A stretch of DNA of 64,000 nucleotides from Nematostella vectensis (lineage: Eukaryota; Cnidaria; Anthozoa; Actiniaria; Edwardsiidae): contig NC_064037.1 of NCBI RefSeq assembly GCF_932526225.1, positions 9,282,203 through 9,346,202 of the forward strand. The letters run 5' to 3'. Shown piece after piece: positions 51,401-62,800 of this stretch. The notes under the pieces were generated by a model. The model did no database searches and had not been told where the DNA came from. It saw nothing but the letters and a program-made list of their open reading frames with translations. The position numbers were made by a program, and so were the translations under genes. How positions within the stretch are numbered: the stretch's first letter is position 1; every line of letters begins with the position of its first letter.

Positions 51401-53188
51401 AGTCAACGTTTTATTACACCCTGTGGGAGAAAACAGTAAAATCTTTAACAATTTGTCAACATTTCTACCTCAATTCACATCATGGCTTCAACTTACCTTC
51501 AAACTCCGAGTACGTGATGAGAAAGCCTCGGCCCGACTGTGTCGAGTTGGAGCGCATGCGTACTTCCACCTCTTTACCGCTAGTCACCAGACTCTCTGGT
51601 CGCTCCAGGCTCCCACAGTACTCCTTTAGCCTGGTCTGTACACTAGACCGCGCGTCCAAGACCTCTAGAGAGTCCTTTGCGCATGCGTCACTCAGCTCGA
51701 GGTTTAAGAAGCTGAAGCGGAGAGCCACCCTGGAGCCTGGTGCGAGCGTGATTCGCCAGGTGCACGTGCCGATATTGGGCATGTCACGTGGGTAGTTTGG
51801 GTGCGTCAGCTGACCAGTGGAGTTGGTGAGATTGCCGCCACATCCTGGCGAAAGATAAACATTTTAAGATGATTCGCATTGTATGTTGATGTAAATATAT
51901 TTTTCACAAAAAAAACATAAATTATTATTAAAATCGTCAGTTATTATGTGAGTAGATTTATACTTAAACAATTAGACTACTCGTTCTCGTTTTCTATGAG
52001 TCAAATAGTCAACTCGGCTCGTTGACTATCTATTTACTCATAGAAAACTCGAACTCGTAGTCTAATTGTTAAATATATATAATGGTATATTATCGAGTGT
52101 AACCAGCTTGTAGGGTTTTGACGTGGGTGTGTGTATGTGTTGTTGGGCAGTATAAGGCGTTGCATTGAATGGCGACCACTTCATCTTGCTATACGTCGGG
52201 CGAGTTAGCCTGCTTGCAGGCTGTACTCGGTGTTATTATTGCGGAAAACCCTCTCCGCTCGGTGATCGGGCGAGTAAGCGCCGTATGCGGCGAGTGAACC
52301 ACGGGCTTTAGGATAATTTGACTCCGAAATGAAGTCTAATGTCGTATTTGTGTTGAAAGCACTTATCCGTACTTAAACTGAATGTATTTGCCTGTGTTTC
52401 GCTCAAACAGCGAGCTCTGTCCCTACGAGCCTGCGACACCCTTTCAAACGACGCGCTGTAACCGCCGCCGCAACCTGGTAAATGAGTAACTCGACCACGA
52501 ACCCTTCAACCCCCAATATAAAGTTACTCATTTTCCAGGTGGCGGCGGCGTACACAGCGCGGTCCTACAGGTTTGTAGGACACCAAGGCAAATACATCCA
52601 GTTGAAGTAGGGATACGTGCTTTATTCAACACTAACACAAGACATTAGACTTCATTTCGGAGTCAGATTATCCTATAGCCCGTGAGTGGAACTCAAAGTA
52701 AACACACCACGCAAACGCCAAGTAAACACGGAATAATAAGCCAGGATATTCAGGTCTGTTTACTGTGCGTAGCTAGGGGCTGACTGAACGGGCGCAAGTA
52801 ACTCCACTCTCCTTCGTCAGCCATAAACATACCGATCTCTCTATCGAGGAATAGCCAAATCGTAGCTAACCCAGGGATGAATGCCCTTTTAACCAATCAA
52901 ATTTCGAGATAGCTGTACTTATCCTGGGTTAGCGCTAACCTGCTTTCTAGGAACCTTTCCCTGATATCCATAACTCTTACCTGTAAACGAAGTCACCATA
53001 AAGCTTGGAGATGCCGCAATGGTGTAGAGTGTAGCTGAGGGATCGACATCCAAAGTGTTATCCGCGAGGGAGGTGTAGTAAACATATGCGCTGAGGCTAG
53101 GTGTAGGATCGATGCTCGTACATGAAGAAACGCCGAATACAACCACAGAGAACAGCGCCAGGTAATTCCTGGCCATACTCGCATGCAT
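44667..53188 (-). CDS. CUB receptor copy A: five CUB domains plus transmembrane segment, frameshift in CUB5
   Basis: Predicted type I surface protein; function unknown. Exons on minus: 53188-52981 (signal peptide around YLALFSVVVFGVSSC), 51844-51497 (CUB1), 51420-51073 (CUB2), 50234-49917 (CUB3), 49742-49392 (CUB4), 49285-48931 (CUB5), 47783-47698, 45827-45598 (juxtamembrane, then TM around ALAIGGGVLVLILAVVL), 44790-44667 (cytoplasmic tail RKKNGKVQPVSHTNQEDK, stop). Each CUB is one exon with phase 1 borders, the usual shuffling unit. CUB5 is 355 nt where copy B has 354. The extra base shifts frame after DGFGKYLDV and leads to a stop in the next exon. The true transcript may be truncated and secreted, or the copy is a pseudogene, or there is a sequence error. 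The two exons matching copy B 61213-62465 were not found; skipping them keeps frame. Confidence 0.8.
45144..45504. mobile_element. MITE, AGGCCCGTA family, in the last intron of CUB copy A
   Basis: The ends CAGGCCCGTACCCAGG and CCTGGGTACGGGCCTG are inverted. CTATC lies on both sides (45138-45142, 45506-45510). A poly-C run of about 30 is inside. It is related to 792-987. Confidence 0.8.
45871..46942. mobile_element. 1.07-kb foldback DNA element in CUB copy A
   Basis: About 110 bp at each end are inverted copies (ACAAGAGACCATGAT..., AGAGAACGAATCCCC, GAAAGCTATTTTTAGA). The outer edges are TTAA/TTTAAA-rich. No transposase ORF is visible. It sits where the SEA-like exons would be expected from copy B. 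Confidence 0.78.
48047..48930. repeat. 46-bp minisatellite after the CUB5 donor, copy A
   Basis: On the minus strand the unit is GTGAGTAGAATAGTGCGTGA followed by CGAGGTGGCGTGACAAGATG and GAACAG. It begins exactly at the CUB5 exon donor (ACAG|gtgagtag at 48930). About a dozen units run to 48440, are interrupted by a MITE at 48211-48431, and continue more degenerately to about 48050. Several units have lost the GT (for example AACAGttgagt). Confidence 0.93.
48211..48431. mobile_element. MITE inserted into the copy A minisatellite
   Basis: TAGCCTGCGTAGCAAGCGTT...AACGCTTGCTACGCACGCTA are inverted ends of about 25 bp. TTCTCA flanks both sides (48205-48210 and about 48435-48440). The matching array in copy B has no such insert. 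Confidence 0.82.
50535..51068. repeat. 14-bp minisatellite next to the CUB2 donor, copy A
   Basis: The minus-strand unit is GGTGTGGTACAAGG with CACGG, GCGTAC and AACAAAG variants, more than 30 units. It starts within about 15 bp of the CUB2 donor. It is longer than its partner at 58087-58345. Confidence 0.93.
51964..52074. repeat. Near-perfect 110-bp hairpin in intron 1 of CUB copy A
   Basis: AACAATTAGACTACTCGTTC and following TTTTCTATGAGT...AGTCAAC are mirrored by GTTGACT...ACTCATAGAAAA and GAACTCGTAGTCTAATTGTT. Arms are about 50 bp with a loop of 7-10 nt. It is a foldback MITE; it could also give a small-RNA hairpin if transcribed. Confidence 0.8.
52302..52684. mobile_element. MITE with about 75-bp inverted ends in intron 1 of CUB copy A
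   Basis: CACGGGCTTTAGGATAATTT and the next 55 bp recur inverted as AATCTGACTCC-type sequence ending CCTATAGCCCGTG at 52672-52684. The interior shares CCTGGTAAATGAGTAACTCG with the repeat at 5560-5880. Confidence 0.8.
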
Positions 53189-54093
53189 CGAGGAGGCAAC
53201 GGTTGAGACGATTGAGTAATCTAAACGATTAAGTAATCTAAAATTTAACCACCAAATTACTTTACATACATTGCCTTACGATCGTTCATTGATGGACTTT
53301 GTTGAGTACCTTTAGCTATGTTAACGTATTCACGCCAGAGTCATTTCCTTAGAGAGGTTTATCAGAAAGTTTTGATTTACGGCATTGTCTGACATGCCAG
53401 CTTATTAGCCATTAATTTCTTTTGTATTACAACTATTAAAACAAAAGGATGCCAATTTGTTTGATGGTTGAAAGATAAATGGCTAATTAAATACGCTTAA
53501 ATAGTTTCTGAGCAGGGACCCAAAGCTCAATTCATCGGAGTCTGTTTGCTTGTTAACGCTTTTTCATCTCCGCCATTTTACTCCCACTAGAAGATACAAC
53601 AAGTTTCAAGTAGTTTGCCATTATTTGCGGATAGTATTCAAAAGCCTTTGTGAGTCTATTCTTAAAACGACCGAGGCATAATATAACTAAATATTTCTCG
53701 CTAAGACCTAGGATTATGCTTTAATTGTTTGGGGCTAAATAAAACGAGGGAGTTGTTTCTAGAAAGCCCTTTGAAGTTCATGGCCACTTGTTCCTATCGT
53801 CATTATGTAACTGTAGCTGGAATTCGAAGTGAAAAAAAAAAAAACTTTAGCAAATGATTTCCTGTATTTCACTTGAGCAATCTATTTTTTCCTGGTAAAT
53901 GAATACTCGATAACGGACCAATACTCGTAAACGAACCTAAAGAAACCAGTATCATGTATTTTAATATTTTCTAACAATCTTGAATAAAAAGCTACAAGCA
54001 CAAACTTGTGGTTTCAAAAGAAACATATGTGCCTACTAAAGCCGCCTTTTCATAACAGAAACCTGCATACTCGAACACCTTCACGAAATGCGT

Positions 54094-54434
54094 GACGGAC
54101 CATTAGGTACCTAAGGGGGAGGCACAAATTAAGGTAATTCACTTGAAATAGTTCTACAACCCAGAACTTTTTAAAACTTGGCATAAACAATATTGAAGTT
54201 AAGGGCTTCCAAAAAAATGTAATAAAAAAATGGGGGTACCGACCTCGTTTTCACAACAGAGGAGTGTAGAGTTGACGCGTTTTTACTGATCGCGCAAGGA
54301 AAAATCCCAACTCTTTTCAAAAAGAGTGCATATAGTCTTTAGAGCTCTACGTGAAAAATAAAAATCGTGCATACAAAGTAAGGTGTGGTCGCATCCCTCC
54401 TCCCTAGGCCCCCTAAAATATCAAATGGTCCGTC
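54094..54434. mobile_element. MITE with GACGGACCATT ends
   Basis: GACGGACCATTAGG at the left and AATGGTCCGTC at the right are inverted, with CTAAGGGGGAGG / CCTCCCTAGG inside. It is about 340 bp long. Confidence 0.65.
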
Positions 54435-55053
54435 CAGACTCACCACCTATTTTTAAAAAAGTTTTTTGGTTGTCTTTAAAAAAAATTGCACGAGAGTCTT
54501 TTTGCTGACACCGTGTCAAGAGGTTAGGGTGAAATTCAATATACTCGAAAAGCAAAGCACTCATCTCTAAATAGGTTCAGAGAATCAAGTAAAAAATAAG
54601 ACACATAGCAATTGTTTTAAGATAGCTATGCGCACTTTAGAGAGTTTTAGAAAGTTTTGCCTAAAGACATCGTTTCTTTTCTCGTTTCACACGAGTCAGT
54701 AAAACAGTGCGTCACTATCTCTTACTCCATTTCCTAGAGATAAATCTCTTAAAGAAGAAAAAATGTTATGAATTTACATGCAATAGACTGTAGCCTGATG
54801 GAGTCATAACATGGTTGGGATACTTTAGCTTTTTTTGTGTCGCTCTCTCTGCTTGTATTTGGAGACCATGGTAAACTGTAGCTTCTTTGGTCTGTTGGTC
54901 GCTCTCTCTGCTCGTACGAGGCCTTGTGTATTTGCGAAGAGATTCCACCAATACATTCAAGTGTGTACTCTAAAGCTTCTAAAAAGACTCTGATTTCAAA
55001 ATTAACTAAGCAAACAACGTAGCCATCAAAAAAAATCTAAAATCCCATAATTT

Positions 55054-55284
55054 ATGAATTATGTTGAGCCGGAAAATGTCAGAGAGGCGTTAGTAGTACA
55101 TGCATTTGACCTTTACGGCAACAATCGAAAGAAGAAGTGCCTGACACCTGATAGACATCAAGATTCTTGGCTTTTTAAGCCGAAAATGAACAGCATTCCG
55201 TCAAAGGGTATATCTGGGTATGCAAGGAAACCTAAAACTGTAACGGGAGCTTTCGCGCATTTTCTTGCGCGTGCTTTCAGCTGA
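55054..55284 (+). CDS. Hypothetical 76-aa ORF
   Basis: Starts MNYVEPENVREALVVHAF. It is Lys-rich and polar with no recognised domain, splice partners or homology known to me. It could be chance in this AT-rich spacer. Confidence 0.15.
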   Translation: MNYVEPENVREALVVHAFDLYGNNRKKKCLTPDRHQDSWLFKPKMNSIPSKGISGYARKPKTVTGAFAHFLARAFS

Positions 55285-55643
55285 ACATTTAATGCGGTTA
55301 GGGTTATATTCACAATCTCGTTACTTTATAAGAAGTGAAATATTTTTCCAATGTGAAATGGGGTATAGACATTTTCTTGCTGTTGTATCATTCGAAGATG
55401 TGCTTTTGCAATTTTGTAAATTTAGCGGCAACAAAGCGCTCAAATCGTCGTCGCCGTGAAGCTCGGAGCCTCTAGTACCCAGGGTACAACCACATTAAAA
55501 TAAACGATACCAATATGTGATCTCTCACGTCATCTACTTGCGTCATTTGTCAAACTGACGTTTCCTTTTGGCGCTCAAGACTGATGACAACTTGTGAAGC
55601 TCTGACAGGTTCATTAAGCCTCGCCAAATACTTGTTTACCTAA

Positions 55644-56036
55644 CTATGGATTACAATTATTAGCCGGCAGGGAGAGTGAAGTTATGCTTAATTCTTTATG
55701 AGATGTTTGTATAGTGCGCGCTTCGAGTGAAAGAAATCGCTGCACGATCAAATGTATTAACGTTTTCAGCGGAAATACCGCCAAGATCACCGACCACCAA
55801 GGATCAAAGTCTAATGCAAGTATTGAAGCGACCTCTAGCTGATACATTGACGTTTCTTGGTAAGTCGTGTTGCGCAAAGAACTTAGAAGTTTGTTGATAG
55901 GCGTTTTAGCGTGTCTGTGAAAGAATATCAGTGTGATATGAAACTTCTGCGTTGAGCTTTTGAAAGATGTAAGTAGCTCTTGCAAAGACGACCGGACAGG
56001 AGTCATGACATTTGTAAAGGCTTCGTGAGGGAACAA
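55644..56036 (-). CDS. Hypothetical 130-aa ORF with one hydrophobic segment
   Basis: Starts MFPHEAFTNVMTPVRSSLQE. A hydrophobic stretch, WWSVILAVFPLKTLIHLIV, could be a membrane helix. It lies on the same strand as, and upstream of, CUB copy A. It does not match the CUB exons. I cannot name it; it may be a fragment of another receptor or chance. Confidence 0.22.
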   Translation of the reverse strand: MFPHEAFTNVMTPVRSSLQELLTSFKSSTQKFHITLIFFHRHAKTPINKLLSSLRNTTYQETSMYQLEVASILALDFDPWWSVILAVFPLKTLIHLIVQRFLSLEARTIQTSHKELSITSLSLPANNCNP

Positions 56037-56459
56037 TCCATGACAAATTGTACAATATCAGTAAACAAAGGCAATTTGAAGTACAAAAAGATTCGGCGCT
56101 ATCAAGCTAATAACGGTGGCATACTCGATTTTGGATTTCCCCTATTACTCTTGTCTGATACCACACGGATCTGGAGGTGTATTGTCTATTATTGTATGTG
56201 AGCTATTCAAGTTGACTGATTAATAAATCTAAATAAATCTTAAACGGGGTAGGAATGTTGGGAATAAAATATGATTTTTATTACATTTATTGGTATTAAT
56301 TACATTAATGTTAAAGAAACTAATTTCCATTAACGTTCTTTGGATGCTTTGACGACATTATGGCTTAAAATCTATCTCGAACAAAAAACAACAGATCTAT
56401 TATATCACTAAGACTTTATTGTTATTTATTATTTTCACTATAATATTATCACCTGCTCA

Positions 56460-56700
56460 CTTCACCTCACCTCACGTCACCTTATCGCACCACACCACAC
56501 CACACCTCACCACACCACACAACACCTCACCTCACCACACCACACCACACCACACCACATCACACCACACCACACCACATCACATCAAACCACACCACAC
56601 CACACCACACCACACCACACACACCACACCAAACCACACCAAACCACACCAAACCTCACCACACCACACCACCTCACCACACCACACCTCACCACACCAC
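56460..56700. repeat. (CCACA)n-type microsatellite upstream of CUB copy B
   Basis: Runs of CACCACACC, CACCTCACC and CACCAAACC, ending about 150 bp before the copy B start codon. ORFs across it are repeat artefacts. Confidence 0.95.
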
Positions 56701-56851
56701 AGCTATCCAAACGTCCTTCTAGTTATCTTATCCATCTTACCCTATATTTAACATAATATTCCCTCTTTTCCCTCGTTTAATCTTGTCTTTCGTCTAACTT
56801 TTCCTTATCACGCCTAACACCCTTTATTCTTCACTAGGGGCGTTACCCAGC

Positions 56852-59800
56852 ATGCAACTCTCGCTTCTGCTCATCATCGTGGCGCCTGTAGTCCATAGCC
56901 TCGATCCCACGCCGTCCATTACCGATGACATCATGTATAATTCACGAATCCCTGAAGGCGTCAACTTAAAACCATCGACTACTGCCGCATCCTTCGCCTT
57001 TGGGTCCTCTTGGGCAGGTACAAACTAGCGTAGATGCTCGTTTTGAACTCATTACGTCGACAATTTACTGGGTTGTTTGAATAAATTGAGAACAGTCGGG
57101 CATTTAGTCCATTAAGGACCTTTCCCGATCGTCAGGCATATAGCCAAAGCGAATGTGTTTGGCTTACCAAAGGTTTGCTTTCTCGACGCACTATAATAAA
57201 AAGCCTCGAGCTTCCTCACAAACAATCTTGATGGAGCCTTAGTTACAATAGTTTTAACAATTTTAGACAATAGTCTCTCTATCACTTACAAATAAGTATA
57301 TCTATCTTCGCCAGGATGTGGCGGCAATCTCACCAACTCCACTGGTCAGCTGACGCACCCAAACTACCCACGTGACATGCCCAATATCGGCACGTGCACC
57401 TGGCAAATCACGCTCGCTCCAGGCTCCAGGGTGGCCCTCCACTTCAGCTTCTTAAACCTCGAGCTGAGTGACGCATGCGCAAAGGACTCTCTAGAGGTCT
57501 TGGACGCGCGGTCTAGTGTACAGACCAGGCTAAAGGAGTACTGTGGGAGCCTGGAGCGACCAGAGAGTCTGGTGACTAGCGGTAATGAGGTGGAAGTACG
57601 CATGCGCTCCAACTCGACACAGTCGGGCCGAGGCTTTCTCATCACGTACTCGGAGTTTGAAGGTAAGTTGAAGCCATGATGTGAATTGAGGTAGAAATGT
57701 TGACAAATTGTTAAAGATTTTACTGTTTTCTCCCACAGGGTGTAATAAAACGTTGACTAGCAGCAGCGGAGTCATCGAGTCCCCGTATTACCCCGACAGC
57801 TATCCGCTAAACGTGAACTGCACATACCGCATCCAGGTGACCGCTGGACAATTGGTATCACTGGCCATAGAATTCCTGGATCTAGCGTACTCGTCCGCGT
57901 GTAGTGATGATGCGCTCGAGGTCTGGGACGGGCCAGTCGGGAACTCGGCGCTGATTGGTCGATACTGTGGTTACATGATTGGTCAATGGGTACAGTCTAG
58001 TGGTAATGAGCTGACTGTGCAGTTCCGGTCTGACCTGACGGAAACGAGGCGTGGTTTCAAAGTTCTCTACCGCGCGGTACAATCAGGTAATGTGCGTACA
58101 AGGGGTGTGGTACGAAGGGTGTGTTACAAGGGGCGTGGTACAAAAGGTGTGCGTACAAAAGGTGTGCGTACAAGGGGTGTGGTACACGGGGTGTGGTACA
58201 AGGGGTGTGGTACAGGGGGTGTGTTACACGGGGTGTGGTACAAGGGGTGTTGTACAAGGGGTGTGGTACACGGGGTGTGGTACAAGGGGTGTGGTACACG
58301 GGGTGTGGTACAAGGGGTGTGGTACACGGGGTGTGTTACAAAGAATAAGCTGAGGGACAAAGGATATGTGGATTTGTGGTAAGCTGAAAATTGCGAAAAA
58401 ACGTGATTTTGCCCTTTTTAACCCAGTTCTACCTTTTCTTGTCCCAGGATGTAACAAGACTTTAAACGCCGCTATCGAAGGCACTATCCTCTCCCCTAAA
58501 CAAACCGGAGAAAACTGTTTCTGGGTCCTACAAGCGCCAGCTGGTCACGTGATTTCGATCGTGTTTGACCGGTTTTACCTGCAGCAGACGGAGGACTGTT
58601 CACGTGACCACCTCGTGATCAAAGAAGGCGGCTCGGTGATTGGTCGTTACTGTGGTTACCAGAAAGGGGAGCTGATCTACTCCAAAACCGATGAAGTGCG
58701 CTTGGAGTATGAATCAACATCGGGTCTCGCGAACGCTGGTCTCCAGATACACTACACGTCGCTGCTGTTTGGTGGGTAAAAGAAAAGTTTATCATTGTGT
58801 AAATTGTCAAAGGTCCCCATCCCTGGAATTCCTATGACATAGAATTGTCGTCCAATGTGTTTGTGGCGAAAACGAAGTCTGTTACCTCCCTCTGATTGAT
58901 AATTAGATATTTCTAAGAATACTTTGCTCATTGTTTGTTTACCAGAGTGCGGAGGGTATCTGAACAGCAGTCGCGGCTCTATCCAGTCCCCCCGCTACCC
59001 AGACAACTACCCCAACAACGTGTACTGCGCATGGCAAATAGAGCAGCGGCCTGGTTACGCAGTCGACCTCTTATTCCTAACTCTCGATCTGGAGTTTGCC
59101 GTAAATTGCTCGCGTGACTACATTGAAGTGTTCGACGGACCTGATAATAGTTCGCAGTCTCTCGGAAGGTTCTGCTCGGACAAGGATGTCAAGCGTCACG
59201 TGGTCACATCCGGGAATGCCATGCTTGTGGAGTTTGTGACGAATGGCCGGGTAGCAAGGAGTGGCTTTGATACAAGCTACACTCAGTACAGAGGCGGTAA
59301 GTACATGATGATAAAATTCCTCGGTTTTTGTTATTACAAAGTCGTTGCCTTTTCGCAAGTTTATTGCCTTAAAAGGAGATTTTATACCATATTTGGAATT
59401 TTATTTTAATCATGTTCTTGCACTTTTTGCCCCTCAATTAAACGCTGTCTAAAAGTCACCCGCAACTTGTTTACTATTGTCTTTTGTGGCACCGAAATAC
59501 ACATCCTCGCCCCGATCTCCAATGAACCATCTAGACGGAGCACACATATGTTTGATATGAATTTTTTTCATCTCAGATTGTCCTCGCAATTTTACCAACG
59601 CGTCGGGAATTGTTGAGTCTCCGAACTATCCTGACTTTTACCCGAAGGGTTACGACTGCTCTTGGTTGATTTCGTACGAGCTCGGTTACCAGATCTATGT
59701 AACGTTTACGTACTTCGAGTTGGATTACAGCGCACACTGCTCCGGTGATTACCTGGAATTCCTGGACGGCTTTGGTGTCAACGCCACGCCACGCGGCAAG

Positions 59801-62800
59801 TACTGCGGCTACCTGGTCACCAGGGAACAGGTGGTCTCTACCGGACACCAGATGGCGGTCAGGTTCCACTCGGACGAGGCGGGCGGCAACAGCAGAGGAT
59901 TCGTGCTTTCCTACACAGTGGACGGTACAGGTGAGTAGAAAATAATGTGTGACGAGGTGGCGTGACAAGATGGAACAGGTGAGTAGAATAGTTTGTGACG
60001 AGGTGGCGTGACAAGATGGGACAGGTGAGTAGAATAGAGCGTGACGAGTAGGCGTGACAAGATAGAACAGGTGAGTAGAATAGTGCGTGACGAGGTGGCG
60101 TGACAAGATGGAACAGGTGAGTAGAATAGTGCGTGACGAGGTGGCGTGACAAGATGGAACAGGTGAGTAGAATAGTGCGTGATGAGGTGGCGTGACAAGA
60201 TGGAACAGGTGAGTAGAATAGTGCGTGACGAGGTGGCGTGACAAGATGGAACAGGTGGGTAGAATAGTGCATGACGAGGTGGCGTGACAAGATGGAACAG
60301 GTGAGTAGAATAGTGCGTGACGAGGTGGCGTGACAAGATGGAACAGGTGAGTAGAATAGTGCGTGACGAGGTGGCGTGACAGGATGGAACAGGTGAGTAG
60401 AATAGTGCGTGACGGTGTGGCGTGACAAGATGGAACAGGTAAGTAGAATAGTGCGTGACGAGGTGGCGTGACAAGATGGAAAAGGAGAATTTAAAAGTGC
60501 GTGTCGACGTGGCGTGATAAGATAAAAGAAGCGAGTTAAGAAGTGTGTCGAGGTGGCGTGACAAGATGAAACAGGCGAGTGGAAAAGTGTGTGACGAGGT
60601 GGCGTGACAAGATGGAACAGGTGAGTAGAGTAGTGTGTGACGTAGTGATTGCGTAGGCGATTATAGTAGTGAGTGGCGGGAAGCGTGACAGGATGACACA
60701 GGAGGATAGAGTGGTGCGTGACCTGATGATGGTGTCATGATAGAACAGATCAGTAGATCAGTGCGTGACTGGATGATTTAGTCAATTGCTTTGTGCTGTG
60801 TTTTTGTAGCAAGAGCCCCCCCTCCACGAACGCCAAGCTTAGAAGACATCGAGCAAGCAGTAAAAATCACCTTGAAAGATCTCACAGAGGATAAGGTGGG
60901 AACTTACAGAATAGCCCTGACGACGCAGAACATCGCTCACACAACATGCGCGCAAAGAAACCAGCTGTAGATTTAATTGATTGAGGCTTATATCTTTATC
61001 ATTGTGAATACTTACCTTTTCTCTTTATATCTATATCTGTAGTTTGCACTGTGAGAATCGTTATCCATAAATTCGACTTTGGTATACACAAAAACTAGGC
61101 CTTATTGATATTATTACAATATTATTCAATTATCAATATCAATATTATTATTAATTATTATCAATATCAATACAATATTATTAAATTATTAATGTCCTTT
61201 TTGCTTCATCAGTGGATCACAAATAGGGATATCTTGTTCCGGAAGCTGATAGCTAATGCAACTATTATCTATTGCGCCAACGAGCCTAGCAAGTGTAAGG
61301 CTGTCAGTCAACATCGAGAACGGTAAGGTGTAAGCCTTGACCAACTATCCACCAGTCAATAGGGACTGTAAAATACGAGTACGGTTACGAGTACGGCGAC
61401 GGTAGTAAACAATGAGTTTAATTTGAGAATTGAAAGGCTGCACGTGAAAATGCGTTCTGTCTGATAGATTTCCAACCGTTCTCCGCCAAAACACGACGTG
61501 AAATTCCAAGTTTTATGGTCTGGCGAGTACGTGGCCGGTTGGAGAATAAATTCACCTCTGTTTCCTATTCTAGAAATAAAGTTTACGCGGTTAATTTCAG
61601 ATTGTTCCTGAATATAAAGTCTAGGTAGTTTCATCATTTGTGGAATTTGTCGCCAAGCGTATAATAAGTGTTATCTCGGTCACTCCGCCCTAGCCGTAGC
61701 CGAGACCACTCGGTCACATTTTAAAGTCCCTAATATCGAGCACGGTAAGTGTAACAATAGCTTTGACTGCTACTATCCGCCGGTCAATGTCGAGCACAGT
61801 GTCACAGAGAAAACCCCCTTCAGTGAAAAGCCAGATTCGACCCTGTGTAGTGAGATAATTTGCCTCGTGGTCAACCGTGAGGCTGTGCTATCAATAAAAG
61901 GATGTGACGGCTGTTTATATGATTTTAAATCAGCATGTATTCCTTGATTGTTTGGACCTGGGATATGTAGCCATGGGAGAGTAAGAGGTGAAGCCGATCT
62001 CTGACACAATTGTCTTCAGACCTGTGACTCTATATATCGGTGAATTTTGAAATAACGCAGGCTGCGCAGACATAACGCGCAATATTTCAGGCAATCACAC
62101 ATTCTTTGACACGCCTAAAGAAAGGCTAGTGGCACTCACTACATGGTGTCCTTATTAAGCGGATTTAGATTTATAAAACCTATGGAGCTTTTGTCTGAAC
62201 TATAAAAACTGTCCTTAATAACGAGTTGCCCCTATAAAGCGGAGGCCTTTAAAGCTTAGATTCCTTAGACAACTTTGTTACGACATATCCAATGTCTTCC
62301 AGGAAGTCAATAGACGTCGAGGTTAACATTACATTCCGCCAAGTCCACCTGGTTCCTGATTTTCCCATTCCGGGCCAAGGTCGCAGCCTCGTTGTAGTGT
62401 TGTATGTGTTGTATCCTGTCGGTTTAAGCCTGGACCCAAGTAGGAAATCCACAGCTATCCCGCAGGTAAAAGATAAAGAGTGTTACTCATGTCACGTTGC
62501 TGTTTGAAAACACATTTCCGAATAATCAGCAAAGAATCCCTTCCCATTGGCTTGACATATCACTTACTTCGACTCCAATCGTGGATGGGTTGTTAAAATT
62601 ATTTTTAAATGAAACATAATACAAACAATCAACAAGATACCTTTTTTGGCATTTTTGCACATCCTTTATATACTCCGTACCCCTTGCATACTTTCCAGGA
62701 TTAAATACGAGAACGTACATTTCAATGTGACTTAAAATGCTACAAATATCTGCATGACAAGCATGCAAGATGTCCATTTTGGGGTGGAGGGGGGGGGAAC

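Larger units (their letters stand above)
53189..56851. promoter_or_regulatory. 3.7-kb spacer between the head-to-head CUB copies
   Basis: Must contain both promoters. It holds a MITE at 54094-54434, a microsatellite at 56460-56700 and two unrecognised ORFs (55054-55284 plus, 55644-56036 minus). I see no extension of the inverted homology into the spacer. Confidence 0.55.

Noticed and set aside
56419-56751. 110-aa His/Thr/Pro ORF
   Set aside because: Microsatellite translation with no coding signal.
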